From DSAR01 sp034437315 (lineage in GTDB: Bacteria; Chloroflexota; Anaerolineae; B4-G1), in NCBI GenBank assembly GCA_034437315.1, contig DAOTUC010000179.1, positions 1 through 38,233 on the forward strand: DNA of 38,233 bases. The letters are read 5' to 3'. The translations under genes and the position numbers were made by a program. Of the stretch, positions 16,298-24,394 are shown one piece after another (positions within the stretch are counted from its first letter, which is position 1; each line of letters starts with the position of its first letter). Below the pieces are notes generated by a model, which saw only the letters and a program-made list of their open reading frames with translations, made no database searches and was not told the origin of the DNA.

Positions 16298-17062
16298 CTA
16301 TGACTTGGCCTCATCGGGAAAGAGCGTGCGATGTATCTTTCGCACCAAGGCTTCTGGGTCGTCCGACTGCCAGACCCGACGTCCGATGGCCACGCCGGCG
16401 GCGCCGGCCTCGATGACCTGGCCCACCATGCGGAGGGTACTCTCATCGCCAGCATCATTGAGGGGTCCGCCGGCAGTCAGGATTGGAACAGGTGACGAAG
16501 CCACCACGTGCCGGAAGGCATCGACGTCGCCACAGTAGTTGGTCTTGACGATATCCGCGCCCAATTCGAAACCGATGCGGGCAGCGTGGGCGATGGCCTG
16601 GGGATCGTACGTGTCTTGCGGCGGGGGCATCATCTCCGCCAACACAGGCATGCCGAACTGGAAACATCGCTCCGTGAGTTGCCCCAGGTAGCGCATCGTC
16701 GCCGTCTCACCACCACGTCCAAAGAATATGGAAACGGCTACAGCGTCAGCGTCCAGGCGGAGTGCTGTATCGACGGTCGCTACCGGCGTCTCCTGCGTCG
16801 CGTCCGGCGCAAGCCCCATCGCCAGGGAGACGCGCAGCACAATGGCCGTCGATGAATCGAGAACTGGCTCCACGGCCCGGGCAAATCCTGGGCTGACCAA
16901 CAGGGCGTTTGCACCGCCGCCCACTAGTTTCTTTACCACGGCTCTGGGCCTAACGATACCCGCAACAGGCCCCAGCCATGGTCCATGATCGAGGGGCACC
17001 AGCAGGCATCGCTGCTCTTTTCCCCTAAACAGGCGTTTTAGTCTTCTTTTTTTTCCTGGCAT
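16298..17062 (-). CDS. Class I aldolase, LsrF/ADH-synthase-like (DeoC/FbaB/LacD superfamily)
   Basis: A 254-residue TIM-barrel lyase. Near the start is VPLDHGPWLGPVAGI, matching the DHG motif of archaeal aldolase/ADH synthase and LsrF. A Schiff-base Lys is expected in IVKTNYCGD, followed by PVPILTAGG and the phosphate-binding IGRRVWQSDDP. LsrF cleaves a phosphorylated pentane-dione, and FbaB cleaves fructose bisphosphate; both need a phosphorylated substrate. The gene follows an FGGY kinase, so the two probably act in series. The product could be an aldehyde for the tungsten oxidoreductases. Confidence 0.85.
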   Translation of the reverse strand: MPGKKRRLKRLFRGKEQRCLLVPLDHGPWLGPVAGIVRPRAVVKKLVGGGANALLVSPGFARAVEPVLDSSTAIVLRVSLAMGLAPDATQETPVATVDTALRLDADAVAVSIFFGRGGETATMRYLGQLTERCFQFGMPVLAEMMPPPQDTYDPQAIAHAARIGFELGADIVKTNYCGDVDAFRHVVASSPVPILTAGGPLNDAGDESTLRMVGQVIEAGAAGVAIGRRVWQSDDPEALVRKIHRTLFPDEAKS

Positions 17063-17108
17063 AACTTTTTAACCTCTCGCTGTGCTTAGCAATGGATGTA
17101 CTGGGCGT

Positions 17109-18566
17109 CTACTCTGTCGCAGCCCGTTTTTTGGCGAAGGCTGCCAACGCCCGATACTGTCGATATCCTTTACGATACAAATCGGCCATATGCCCCCGAT
17201 GGGCTACGACAAGCGGCTCGTTGAAAGTCTTCAAGAGAGTTTCTTCGAAACTTGACCGCCCCAGGTTCACCTGGCAGAGCGCAAACAGGACGCGGGTGAC
17301 GGTTTCCTCTTCGGCATAGATCAGTACGTCGCGTTGACATACGTCGGCGATGATCGTGGGCCATCCCTCCGTCATCGCCCCTCCCCCGGCTAACGCGATC
17401 TCGTCAATCGGCACACCGAGTTCAGTGTAGACGTCGAGCAGGTGACGCAGGCTATAGGCCACGCCCTCCATCACCGCTCGCGTCAGGTGGGCCTGGGTAT
17501 GGGCCAGCTGCAAGCCGTAGAAGCCACCCTTGATCGCGTCACGCCAGTAAGGGCTGCGCTCTCCCGCCAGGTAGGGTATGAAGGACAGCCCGTCGGCTCC
17601 CGGCGCCACAGATAGGGCATCGGCCACACAGCGCTCAAACGCCTGATCCTGCCACAGATCACAGATCCATGCTAGGGCAGCCCCGGTCGTGGACGAGACA
17701 CCGCCCAGCAGGGGGTAGGGGCCAAAGGGATAGATATAGAGCCTATCCTGTGGGTCCCTGACCAGCCGGCGCGGGTCGAGGGGCGCAAAGACCATCGACG
17801 AGCTCCCCAATGAACAGATCACCCTCCCCTGCGCGGGCGGCGCCGCGCCAAAGAGGGCGGCCACGTCACCCATCCCCACAACGACCTGCACATCGGCGGG
17901 CAATCCCAGAGAACGAGCAACTTCCGGGAGCACCGATCCACCGTCCCCGGTAGCGGGCCGAATCGGTGGCAAGACATCAGGCGCTAGCCCGACGAGAGAG
18001 AGACGCTCCTTGACCCAACATCGCTTGTCCCAATCCAGCAAAGCAGCGCCACCAGGCTCTGTGAGGTCGGTACAGATCTCACCAGTGAGTCTAAAGCGCA
18101 GGTAATCCTTCGGCCACAGAATCTTGTGGGTCTTCTCTAGCGTCTCGGGGCTATGACGGTGGAGCCAAAGCAGCTTGGGCAGCGTATAGGTGCTGTTCAG
18201 CTGATAGGGAGGCAACCCCAGCTCCTCTTGCAATTCCTGCGTCTCTTCGCTGGCACGGCGATCCAGCCAGAGTATAGTCGGCGGTATCACAACGCCGTCT
18301 TTATCCAGGAGAATGGCGGAGTGCATCTGTCCGGTGAAGGATATCGCCTCGACCGTACTAAGGTCGCAGCGCTGCCGTAGTTCGGCGAGAGCATCCAGCA
18401 GCGCTTGCCACCAGGTCTCGGGGTTGCCCTCAGCTCTTCCGGGCTGCTCCGCTTGATACCCGTAGCGATAGGTGGCGCTGTCGAGCACGTTAGCGCCGAC
18501 GTCGTAGAGCACAGCCTTCAAGGAGGATGTGCCGACGTCTAAAGTCAAGGTGTTGGTCACCGTCAT
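17109..18566 (-). CDS. FGGY-family carbohydrate kinase (xylulokinase-like)
   Basis: About 485 residues with the sugar-kinase actin-like fold. The phosphate-1 motif is LDVGTSSLKAV at the N-terminus; FTGQMHS, ILWLDRRA and the C-terminal ALAGGGAMTEGW are as in xylulokinase, and a similar FGGY enzyme, LsrK, phosphorylates AI-2. The start is either ATG 18566 or GTG 18572; the AGGT site is better placed for the GTG, while ATG gives the more usual N-terminus. The adjacent LsrF-like aldolase suggests a kinase-aldolase pair for the sugar-like part of the imported compound. Substrate not determinable. Confidence 0.9.
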   Translation of the reverse strand: MTVTNTLTLDVGTSSLKAVLYDVGANVLDSATYRYGYQAEQPGRAEGNPETWWQALLDALAELRQRCDLSTVEAISFTGQMHSAILLDKDGVVIPPTILWLDRRASEETQELQEELGLPPYQLNSTYTLPKLLWLHRHSPETLEKTHKILWPKDYLRFRLTGEICTDLTEPGGAALLDWDKRCWVKERLSLVGLAPDVLPPIRPATGDGGSVLPEVARSLGLPADVQVVVGMGDVAALFGAAPPAQGRVICSLGSSSMVFAPLDPRRLVRDPQDRLYIYPFGPYPLLGGVSSTTGAALAWICDLWQDQAFERCVADALSVAPGADGLSFIPYLAGERSPYWRDAIKGGFYGLQLAHTQAHLTRAVMEGVAYSLRHLLDVYTELGVPIDEIALAGGGAMTEGWPTIIADVCQRDVLIYAEEETVTRVLFALCQVNLGRSSFEETLLKTFNEPLVVAHRGHMADLYRKGYRQYRALAAFAKKRAATE

Positions 18567-18602
18567 TCTCACGCTACCTGACCTCTCTCCCCACAGGGGG
18601 GA

Positions 18603-20054
18603 CTATTCGATTTCACCGCGCTTACGGTAGAATTCCCTGGCATCTTCCAGTATCCTTTGAATGTCTTCCTCTTGCGTCGGGCTGAGCGGTTCGGGTTCGT
18701 GGGACGCAAGGATTTCCTCCATGCGCGCTCTTGCATGATCAAGAGCGCTCTTTTTGCCTTGGGCGATCCACTCCGGATAGGTCGACCGATCAGCCGCTGT
18801 GGGCACAAACTGCTCTCGACGGCACCAATCACGCGTGTGCTGCGTGCCCAGGTAGTGCCCGGGAATGGGACCGACCGCTTCGATGACATCCAGAGCTAAC
18901 GTTTCATCGCTGATAACTTCCCCTTCGATGAAGCGCCCAACCATACCAGCGACATCGTCGTCGAGGATCGCCTGTACCGGATGAGCGGAGATCTCGGCTG
19001 AGACGCCGAGATGGAGCAACATAAAATTGACGCCGGAGGCAGCAGAAGCGAGAGCGGCGATGCCCTTTTCGTAACCGGCCTGGAAGTCGATCATCTTCGA
19101 GTCGACGTAACCGGGCGAGCCGTTGGCGCAGGGGATGCGATAGTGCCGCCACATCTGATTCCAGATGACATTGCTGATCGATCCCCCGATCTGGCCGAAG
19201 GCGGGCGACCCTGACCGCATATTCATCGGACAGGCGAAATGCCCCACAGAGATACGATGACCCGGATCGAGGAGCTGCACCAGCGCGATCATTGACAGAT
19301 GCTCCGCGTTGCAGACGGCTACGGTGCCCAGGGGCGTCGCCGGGCCGGTCCCGCCAAGCACATTGCCATCGACGGTGGTGACGGCAAACCCAGCCTCGAT
19401 CATCCGGCGAGCGGCTTGCACAGCATCATCGCCCCAGGTGAGTGGCGGAGAGCAGGTGAGCGTCCCTGTGATTTCTTGACCGACGGCCTGGGCCATCTGG
19501 ATGTTGAATATCTCGGATTCATTCGAATAGCAAGTGCACTGATGCTTGGTCGAATAGCGCATCTTGAGCGCCACACTCTCGGGAATCGCCATCACGGGCG
19601 GCATGCCTTCATAGCCAAAATATGGGTAGCAAGCCAGAAAGTCGACGTTTGGCAACGCGTCCAAGATCTTGACGCAATCGACGTATTCGCTCTTGCTCGG
19701 GTCCCGTGGCTCATAGGTATCGAGATTGACGGTCTGCATACCCGCGGAATGGGTGTAGTAGAGCGTGTTGCCGCCCATGATCAGGTCATTGGCAGGATCA
19801 CGGGCCTCGACGCGGTAGCTACTAGGGGCTTGGCGCAAGCATTCCTCAATCAGTCCCTCCGGCAAGCGCACCCGCATCGATGTGCGGTCGACCGGGCACC
19901 CCTCGCGCTCAAAGAAATTGAGCGCCCACTCGCTTTTGAACGTCACGCCTGTATTGCGCAGGATATCGAGAGTGGCCCGGTGCACCTGCCGCATCTGATC
20001 TTCGGTGAGAATCTCCAGCGGCTTGATTGTCCGTGTGAAGCCTTTTCTAGTCAT
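18603..20054 (-). CDS. MttB-family corrinoid methyltransferase, non-pyrrolysine type
   Basis: A 483-residue member of the trimethylamine methyltransferase superfamily. The opening LTEDQMRQVHRATLDILRNTGV and the later DSKMIDFQAGYEKGI are typical. The frame is open throughout with no internal TAG, so this is the non-pyrrolysine branch, whose known members demethylate quaternary amines such as glycine betaine, carnitine or proline betaine, passing the methyl to a cognate corrinoid protein. The ATG overlaps the last 8 nt of the corrinoid gene just upstream, indicating an operon pair. The substrate cannot be told from sequence. Confidence 0.9.
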   Translation of the reverse strand: MTRKGFTRTIKPLEILTEDQMRQVHRATLDILRNTGVTFKSEWALNFFEREGCPVDRTSMRVRLPEGLIEECLRQAPSSYRVEARDPANDLIMGGNTLYYTHSAGMQTVNLDTYEPRDPSKSEYVDCVKILDALPNVDFLACYPYFGYEGMPPVMAIPESVALKMRYSTKHQCTCYSNESEIFNIQMAQAVGQEITGTLTCSPPLTWGDDAVQAARRMIEAGFAVTTVDGNVLGGTGPATPLGTVAVCNAEHLSMIALVQLLDPGHRISVGHFACPMNMRSGSPAFGQIGGSISNVIWNQMWRHYRIPCANGSPGYVDSKMIDFQAGYEKGIAALASAASGVNFMLLHLGVSAEISAHPVQAILDDDVAGMVGRFIEGEVISDETLALDVIEAVGPIPGHYLGTQHTRDWCRREQFVPTAADRSTYPEWIAQGKKSALDHARARMEEILASHEPEPLSPTQEEDIQRILEDAREFYRKRGEIE

Positions 20055-20709
20055 TGTTGTCCTTCCGGGAGCCGATTAACGACTTCGCCAGTTCCACAGC
20101 CCCAGGCGCCGTGGGATCGTATCCGTCGGCGCCAATCTCCTGGGCGAAAGCCTCTGTGACTCCGCCTCCCCCCACCATCACCTTGACTTTGCCTCGAAGC
20201 CCCTCTTCCTTCAATATCTCGATCACTTTTCTTTGCTGAGGCGATGTAGTGGTCATCAGGGCCGAAAGAGCGAGTATCTGTGCATCCTGCTCTCGAATCG
20301 CCTCGACGAAGGCCTCAGGGGTCACATCGACGCCCAGGTCGTACACGTCGAATCCCTCGGCAGTGAGGAGCGTGGCGACCATCGATTTACCAATGTTGTG
20401 AATATCGCCTTTCACAGTACCTATGACCACGACTCCCAGGTATTGTTTTTCCACCCCCTGTCGATTGATCTCCTCTTCCAGCACAGGGGTCGCCGCCAGC
20501 ATGGCATTGGAGGCGCCGACGAGATCCGGCAGCCACAGGTCTCCCCGCCCAAAGTGTGCACCGACCTCCCGTATGGCTTCCGTCAAGGCCGCCATAGCTT
20601 CCAGGCAATCAACGTCTTGCTCGACTGCCTCTGTGGCCCACTCCCGGGCTGCCTCAACGTCGTATTGAAGAACTGATTGTCTCAGATTATCCAGGATCTG
20701 TTTGGTCAT
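20047..20709 (-). CDS. Corrinoid protein, MttC/MtgC-like (partner of MttB-family enzyme)
   Basis: A 220-residue two-domain methyl carrier. Residues 1 to about 85 are the helical cap domain; the rest is a B12-binding Rossmann domain with GDIHNIGKS, where His104 should be the lower cobalt ligand, followed by SALMTTT and a C-terminal VGGGGVTEAFA. ATG 20709 is preferred over ATG 20730: it has AAGGG just upstream and gives the usual MTKQILDNLRQSV start. The 3' end overlaps the MttB-family gene by 8 nt. It receives a methyl group from that enzyme and passes it on to a methyl-acceptor enzyme that is not in this window. Confidence 0.92.
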   Translation of the reverse strand: MTKQILDNLRQSVLQYDVEAAREWATEAVEQDVDCLEAMAALTEAIREVGAHFGRGDLWLPDLVGASNAMLAATPVLEEEINRQGVEKQYLGVVVIGTVKGDIHNIGKSMVATLLTAEGFDVYDLGVDVTPEAFVEAIREQDAQILALSALMTTTSPQQRKVIEILKEEGLRGKVKVMVGGGGVTEAFAQEIGADGYDPTAPGAVELAKSLIGSRKDNND

Positions 20710-20734
20710 TATCCCTTTCTTCTTAGTCATATCA

Positions 20735-20784
20735 AGAGTCGGAGCGACGGCTGCGGCAACCCGCCAGCGTCGCTCCGACCTCTA
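20735..20784 (-). other. Strong intercistronic hairpin between the MtmB-like and corrinoid genes
   Basis: GTCGGAGCGACG at 20738-20749 pairs perfectly with CGTCGCTCCGAC at 20768-20779, with an 18-nt loop. The stem extends past one bulge through AGAG and CTCT. It lies 6 nt or so after the stop of the MtmB-like gene and about 26 nt before the corrinoid start. The transcript has no clear U-run after it, so partial termination, processing or mRNA protection are all possible. Confidence 0.7.
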
Positions 20785-20789
20785 TGATG

Positions 20790-22178
20790 CTAATCCAGCG
20801 GAATGCCCGCTGCGATGACCTCGTCCTTGACCTCATCATATATGCGCCGCCACTCGTCGACCGGCTCCAGAGTCTCCACGTCGTAGCACTCGGCAAAGCT
20901 CTTGCCCTGGGGAGGCTCGCCAAGTTGATCCTCATAAAGAGGGATCAGTTTATTGGCGATATCATTGGCTTTCTCACGGCTCATACCGGCCGTTTTCTTG
21001 AAGACCTCACCGGCGAACTTGACTTCGAGCGGTGTGATATAGTCCGTGTACTTCCCACCAGCGGTGCGAGTGCCAGTGCATGAGGAAGCGCCTGATACGG
21101 TCAGATTCATCATCCCCACAGCCGATTCATAGAGCAGTATTTTTGTCGCCGGCCCAGCCGTCTGGTTGAGAACCGAATTGGCACAGATGTGGGTATTCCG
21201 ACTGAGCGCCTGAAAGACGGTGCCGAGGGCCCACTGAGCCTCGCGCCCACAGTTACCCATGTTGTGCAAGTCGTAGGGAAAGGAAGCGCCATTGGAGGCC
21301 TGGTAGGCCGTGTAGAGCAACAACGTGCAGGCGATGCAGGATACAGTCGACCCCTCAGGCCCACCAGCGTAGCCACCGATCATAGACCAGGAACCGCCGT
21401 AGGTGATGCCGCCGCAGTTATAAACCTGAGCCAGCTTATGCAGGCTCTCGTAAGAGGTCTTCATCTCAACAGGAGAGAGTAGGAGCACGATGTCCCGCTC
21501 CGGCTTGTAGCCGCCGGGAATGCCGTAGCCACCGAGAACCCCGTAGTGCGTGGGGGCCGTTCCGACAGCGTAAAGGCCCATCCCCTCGCGACCAGCACGG
21601 CGGAGGGCCTCATAGGTCAGGTCAGCTTGCCGGCGCCCGGCCAGGAGTTCGTAGGGCGATCCCGCTCTGATCTTGCTCCCCCAGATCGCCTCGAATGAGG
21701 GGCCCTCAATACAATCGACCTCAGGGACTCGCGCGATGCCCTCCAGGATGGGGACGAAAAGCTCCTCTGAGACGGCGATACTTAGCGGGCAGACCCAGAT
21801 GGGTGACGTTGGGTCCTCAAAAGTCCTGTGCTTGAAGACGGCCTCCTGGCCTCCCTCGCCGAGGGTGAACTCGGAAGGCGCATCATCCATCGCCTGCTTG
21901 ATCTCCTCGCGCGAGAAGACAATCCGCCGCTGCGTGTCTAGGCAGAGCATCCCGACCTCGACCGCGGTGTCCAATCCCGCCTGGAAGAAGCGATCAGCAA
22001 GTTTGTCGTCTTGGTTAACGGGGTTGTCGGGATCACAGGTTCCTCTCAGATCATACTTGAGCAGATTCTCGGCAATGGCCTGAGGTATAATCTCCGTGTC
22101 CCACTTAAACGTTTCGCAGACGGGGCCTGTGTGAGCCCTGTCGAGTACCAGCATGAGTCGATCACGATCTAGCGTCAC
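20790..22178 (-). CDS. MtmB-family (monomethylamine methyltransferase-like) protein with Tyr at the pyrrolysine position
   Basis: A 462-residue protein that aligns along its length with methanogen monomethylamine methyltransferase MtmB (about 458 residues). Shared stretches include SPYELLA, AGREGMG, FGGYAGG-like GGYAGGPEG, and the C-terminal PPQGKSFAECYDV. MtmB reads GMGV then pyrrolysine 202; here the match is GMGL then Tyr203, encoded by TAC at 21570-21572 on the minus strand. No in-frame TAG is present. The GTG at 22178 is chosen for its AGGAGA site; a further GTG at 22226 overlaps the upstream gene end and has no such site. It directly follows a corrinoid protein gene. Without pyrrolysine, direct attack on methylamine is unlikely, so another methylated substrate is inferred. 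Confidence 0.88.
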   Translation of the reverse strand: MTLDRDRLMLVLDRAHTGPVCETFKWDTEIIPQAIAENLLKYDLRGTCDPDNPVNQDDKLADRFFQAGLDTAVEVGMLCLDTQRRIVFSREEIKQAMDDAPSEFTLGEGGQEAVFKHRTFEDPTSPIWVCPLSIAVSEELFVPILEGIARVPEVDCIEGPSFEAIWGSKIRAGSPYELLAGRRQADLTYEALRRAGREGMGLYAVGTAPTHYGVLGGYGIPGGYKPERDIVLLLSPVEMKTSYESLHKLAQVYNCGGITYGGSWSMIGGYAGGPEGSTVSCIACTLLLYTAYQASNGASFPYDLHNMGNCGREAQWALGTVFQALSRNTHICANSVLNQTAGPATKILLYESAVGMMNLTVSGASSCTGTRTAGGKYTDYITPLEVKFAGEVFKKTAGMSREKANDIANKLIPLYEDQLGEPPQGKSFAECYDVETLEPVDEWRRIYDEVKDEVIAAGIPLD

Positions 22179-22229
22179 GATTCTTCTCCTTTGTCTGTAA
22201 TTGATCTGGTGATAAGGTTTCCACACCGA

Positions 22230-22910
22230 CTACCCCACGATGGTCTGTACCGACGGTTCCTTGCCAGACGTCATCAACGTGGTGCATAAGCTGACCGCTA
22301 GGGCCGCGTTCTCAGCCCACCCGTCTGCGCCGATATCGATGGCGAACTCCGGCGTGACTGGCCCACCACCTACGACCACGAAATACTTCTCTCGTTGGCC
22401 CATCTCACGCAAGAGGTCGAGCACTTCTCGCTGATAGGGCAGCGTCGTGGTCATCAGACTGGAGAGAGCGATGATGTCAGCTCGCTCTTTCCTCGCCGCC
22501 TTCACGAATTCCATTGCCGGCACGCCGACGCCAAGGTCAACGACATCAAACCCCCCAACGGAGAGCATCGTAGCAACGAGATTCTTTCCAATATCGTGGA
22601 TGTCGCCAGCGACGGACCCGATCACGATACGAGCGCCGATGCTGGTTTGCTGGTCGATCTCGAGATGTGGCTTTAAGATGGCCATACATCGCTCCATTTT
22701 TCTACCAGCGATCATCAGGTCTGGCAGAAAAACCTCGCCAGTCTCAAACCGCTTTCCCACCTCTCGAATTGAGGTAGATACCGCATCAATAGCTTCCTGA
22801 CTATCAATACCCTCGGCTATGATCTGTTCAGCGATTTCGATGACCTGTTCCTGGTCTGCTTTTCCCACTAACGCCTCTTGAATCCGATTCAACAATTCCT
22901 GTTTGCTCAT
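22230..22910 (-). CDS. Corrinoid protein, MtmC/MttC-like (partner of MtmB-like enzyme)
   Basis: A 226-residue methyl carrier of the same family as the protein at 20047. It has the helical cap (VGKRFETGEVFLPDLM) and the B12 domain motif AGDIHDIGKN with His105 as expected cobalt ligand, then SSLMTTT and VGGGPVTPEFA. The ATG at 22910 has AGGAG at the right distance; that site lies at the edge of a 90-bp element repeated upstream of the ABC ATPase gene. Gene order corrinoid-then-methyltransferase is the same in both pairs, suggesting each methyltransferase has its own carrier. Confidence 0.92.
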   Translation of the reverse strand: MSKQELLNRIQEALVGKADQEQVIEIAEQIIAEGIDSQEAIDAVSTSIREVGKRFETGEVFLPDLMIAGRKMERCMAILKPHLEIDQQTSIGARIVIGSVAGDIHDIGKNLVATMLSVGGFDVVDLGVGVPAMEFVKAARKERADIIALSSLMTTTLPYQREVLDLLREMGQREKYFVVVGGGPVTPEFAIDIGADGWAENAALAVSLCTTLMTSGKEPSVQTIVG

Positions 22911-22918
22911 TGTATCTC

Positions 22919-23007
22919 CTAACCTGGACTAACCAGAGCCATAAATAATCATTGACTGCCAAATGCTTGCTCGCCGTGTAAGAATCTTATCGGTTAGGCC
23001 CTAACCT
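22919..23007 (-). repeat. Leader repeat copy 1 (89 bp), upstream of corrinoid gene
   Basis: About 87 percent identical by eye to 24201-24290, including an unbroken 23-base match near 22980-23003. Read on the minus strand it starts with GGTTAGGGCCTAACC, an inverted repeat, and ends with GGTTAGG running into the AGGAG ribosome site of the corrinoid gene. The CCTAACC arm can therefore pair either with the GGTTAGG before it or with the one at the ribosome site. Confidence 0.8.
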
Positions 23008-23023
23008 AAATTGGGCGAACGAC

Positions 23024-23067
23024 CCAGCCAGCGCTCAATGTCCCTGTCCCGGGGACGTTTTGGCTGG
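23024..23067 (-). other. Nested inverted repeat after the ABC ATPase gene
   Basis: CCAGCCA (23024-23030) pairs with TGGCTGG (23061-23067), and the enclosed segment has GTCCC and GGGAC that can pair inside. It lies 34 nt or more downstream of the ATPase stop codon, between the importer genes and the methyltransferase genes. It may mark the end of the importer mRNA, though I see no long T-run. Confidence 0.5.
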
Positions 23068-23100
23068 TGAGAAATGTATGTAGGATCTCTGCTGCTGGGC

Positions 23101-24183
23101 CTAGATCAGGGCCTCCTCTGTCTTGCCATCGAACAGGTGCAAGCACCCCGCTCCAAACTGCATCCAGAGTCTCTCGTCGATGTCTGGGTGCAGACGCGCT
23201 GGGGCAAGCGCCTTGATCATCATATCCTCAACCTCCAATGTCAATAGAATTTCCTTGCCCATAGGCTCGGTCATATAAACCAAGGTAGGAATCGCGTTGG
23301 GCGTATGCTCTGACACCACTTCGATGTCTTCAGGGCGGATGCCGAGGATCAGGCCGTCGCGGGATTCCACCCCCAGGGCTGTCCTCACCCTTTCTGAAGC
23401 GGGGTACCTGAACGATTCTACAATCAGTTGACCCTTTGCCGCGTCGTACTGGCAGGGGAGGAAGTTCATGGCCGGGCTGCCGATGAAGCCAGCAACGTAG
23501 CGATTCTGGGGATGGAAATAGACGTCCTCCGGACGACCGATCTGCTGAATACGTCCATATCTCATCACCACAAGCTGGTCAGCGATGGTCATCGCCTCTT
23601 CCTGATCGTGGGTGACATATATGGTCGTGACGCCGAGTTCTTTCTGAAGCCGCTTCAGCTCGGCTCGCATACTGACGCGGAGCTTCGCGTCCAGGTTAGA
23701 TAGCGGCTCGTCCATCAGGAACACCTTGGGGTTCCGGACGATCGCTCGTCCGATAGCCACCCGCTGCATCTGGCCGCCGGATAGCGCCCGGGGCTTCCTG
23801 TCCAGCAGAGCCGAGATCCCAAGAAGATCAGCTGTCCTCTCCACACGATCCTTGATTCCGGCTTTCGGAACCTTACGCGCCTCCAGGGGGAAGGCGATGT
23901 TCTTGAAGACGCTCATATGGGGATAGAGAGCATAGCTTTGAAAAACCATGGCGGCGTTGCGGTCCCAGGGAGGCGCGTCGCTAACGTCTTCCTCACCGAT
24001 GCAGACCGAGCCTTGCGTTGCTTGCTCCAGGCCAGCTATGATGCGCAACAGCGTGGTCTTGCCACACCCAGACGGGCCAACCAGCACGGTAAGCTCCGTA
24101 TCCGGAAACGTCAGCGTGACGTCGTCCAGAGCAACGACATCGCCAAATTCCTTTCGCAGGTTCTCCACATATACTTCAGTCAT
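23101..24183 (-). CDS. ABC transporter ATPase, MalK/UgpC-type (importer 1)
   Basis: A 360-residue ATPase with Walker A GPSGCGKTT (36-44), signature LSGGQ (134-138), Walker B with VFLMDEP (to 160), the switch His in THDQEEAMT, and a C-terminal regulatory TOBE-type domain. This is the CUT1 sugar-importer ATPase class. It closes the first importer cassette, 211 bp downstream of a permease gene, with a 90-bp repeat element in its leader. It is clearly paralogous to the ATPase at 30946 (MTEVYVENL versus MAEVYVENV). Confidence 0.95.
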   Translation of the reverse strand: MTEVYVENLRKEFGDVVALDDVTLTFPDTELTVLVGPSGCGKTTLLRIIAGLEQATQGSVCIGEEDVSDAPPWDRNAAMVFQSYALYPHMSVFKNIAFPLEARKVPKAGIKDRVERTADLLGISALLDRKPRALSGGQMQRVAIGRAIVRNPKVFLMDEPLSNLDAKLRVSMRAELKRLQKELGVTTIYVTHDQEEAMTIADQLVVMRYGRIQQIGRPEDVYFHPQNRYVAGFIGSPAMNFLPCQYDAAKGQLIVESFRYPASERVRTALGVESRDGLILGIRPEDIEVVSEHTPNAIPTLVYMTEPMGKEILLTLEVEDMMIKALAPARLHPDIDERLWMQFGAGCLHLFDGKTEEALI

Positions 24184-24200
24184 ATGTCCTCACAATCTCC

Positions 24201-24290
24201 CTAACCTGGACGAGCCAGAGTCAATAAAGGATCATTGGCTACCAAATTCCTGCTCGCCGTGCAAGAATCTTATCGGTTAGGCCCTGACCT
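24201..24290 (-). repeat. Leader repeat copy 2 (90 bp), upstream of ABC ATPase gene
   Basis: Second copy of the element at 22919-23007, 17 nt before the ATPase ATG. On the minus strand it begins GGTCAGGGCCTAACC (one change weakens the first inverted repeat) and ends GGTTAGGGAG. Outside the element the flanks diverge at once, so the unit is well defined. The remaining leader, 24291-24394, shows nothing I recognise. Confidence 0.8.
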
Positions 24291-24394
24291 GGATAAACCA
24301 GAACCAAAAGGCTTTTACCGCGAAAAAACTAAAGATCTCTGCGTACCCAGCAGTGGATTTTGCCGTCAAGGCCCTTATTTTTCACTCACAAATA

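Noticed and set aside
18603..22178. Pyrrolysine-encoding TAG in the MttB- and MtmB-type genes
   Set aside because: Both frames are open without internal TAG, and TAG terminates several neighbouring genes (for example at 7495, 11272, 26514 and 33948), so pyrrolysine decoding is not supported here.
22911..24394. Cobalamin riboswitch before the corrinoid genes
   Set aside because: I could not find the conserved B12-box-like core in these leaders; the 90-bp repeat does not resemble it. A covariance-model search would settle this.
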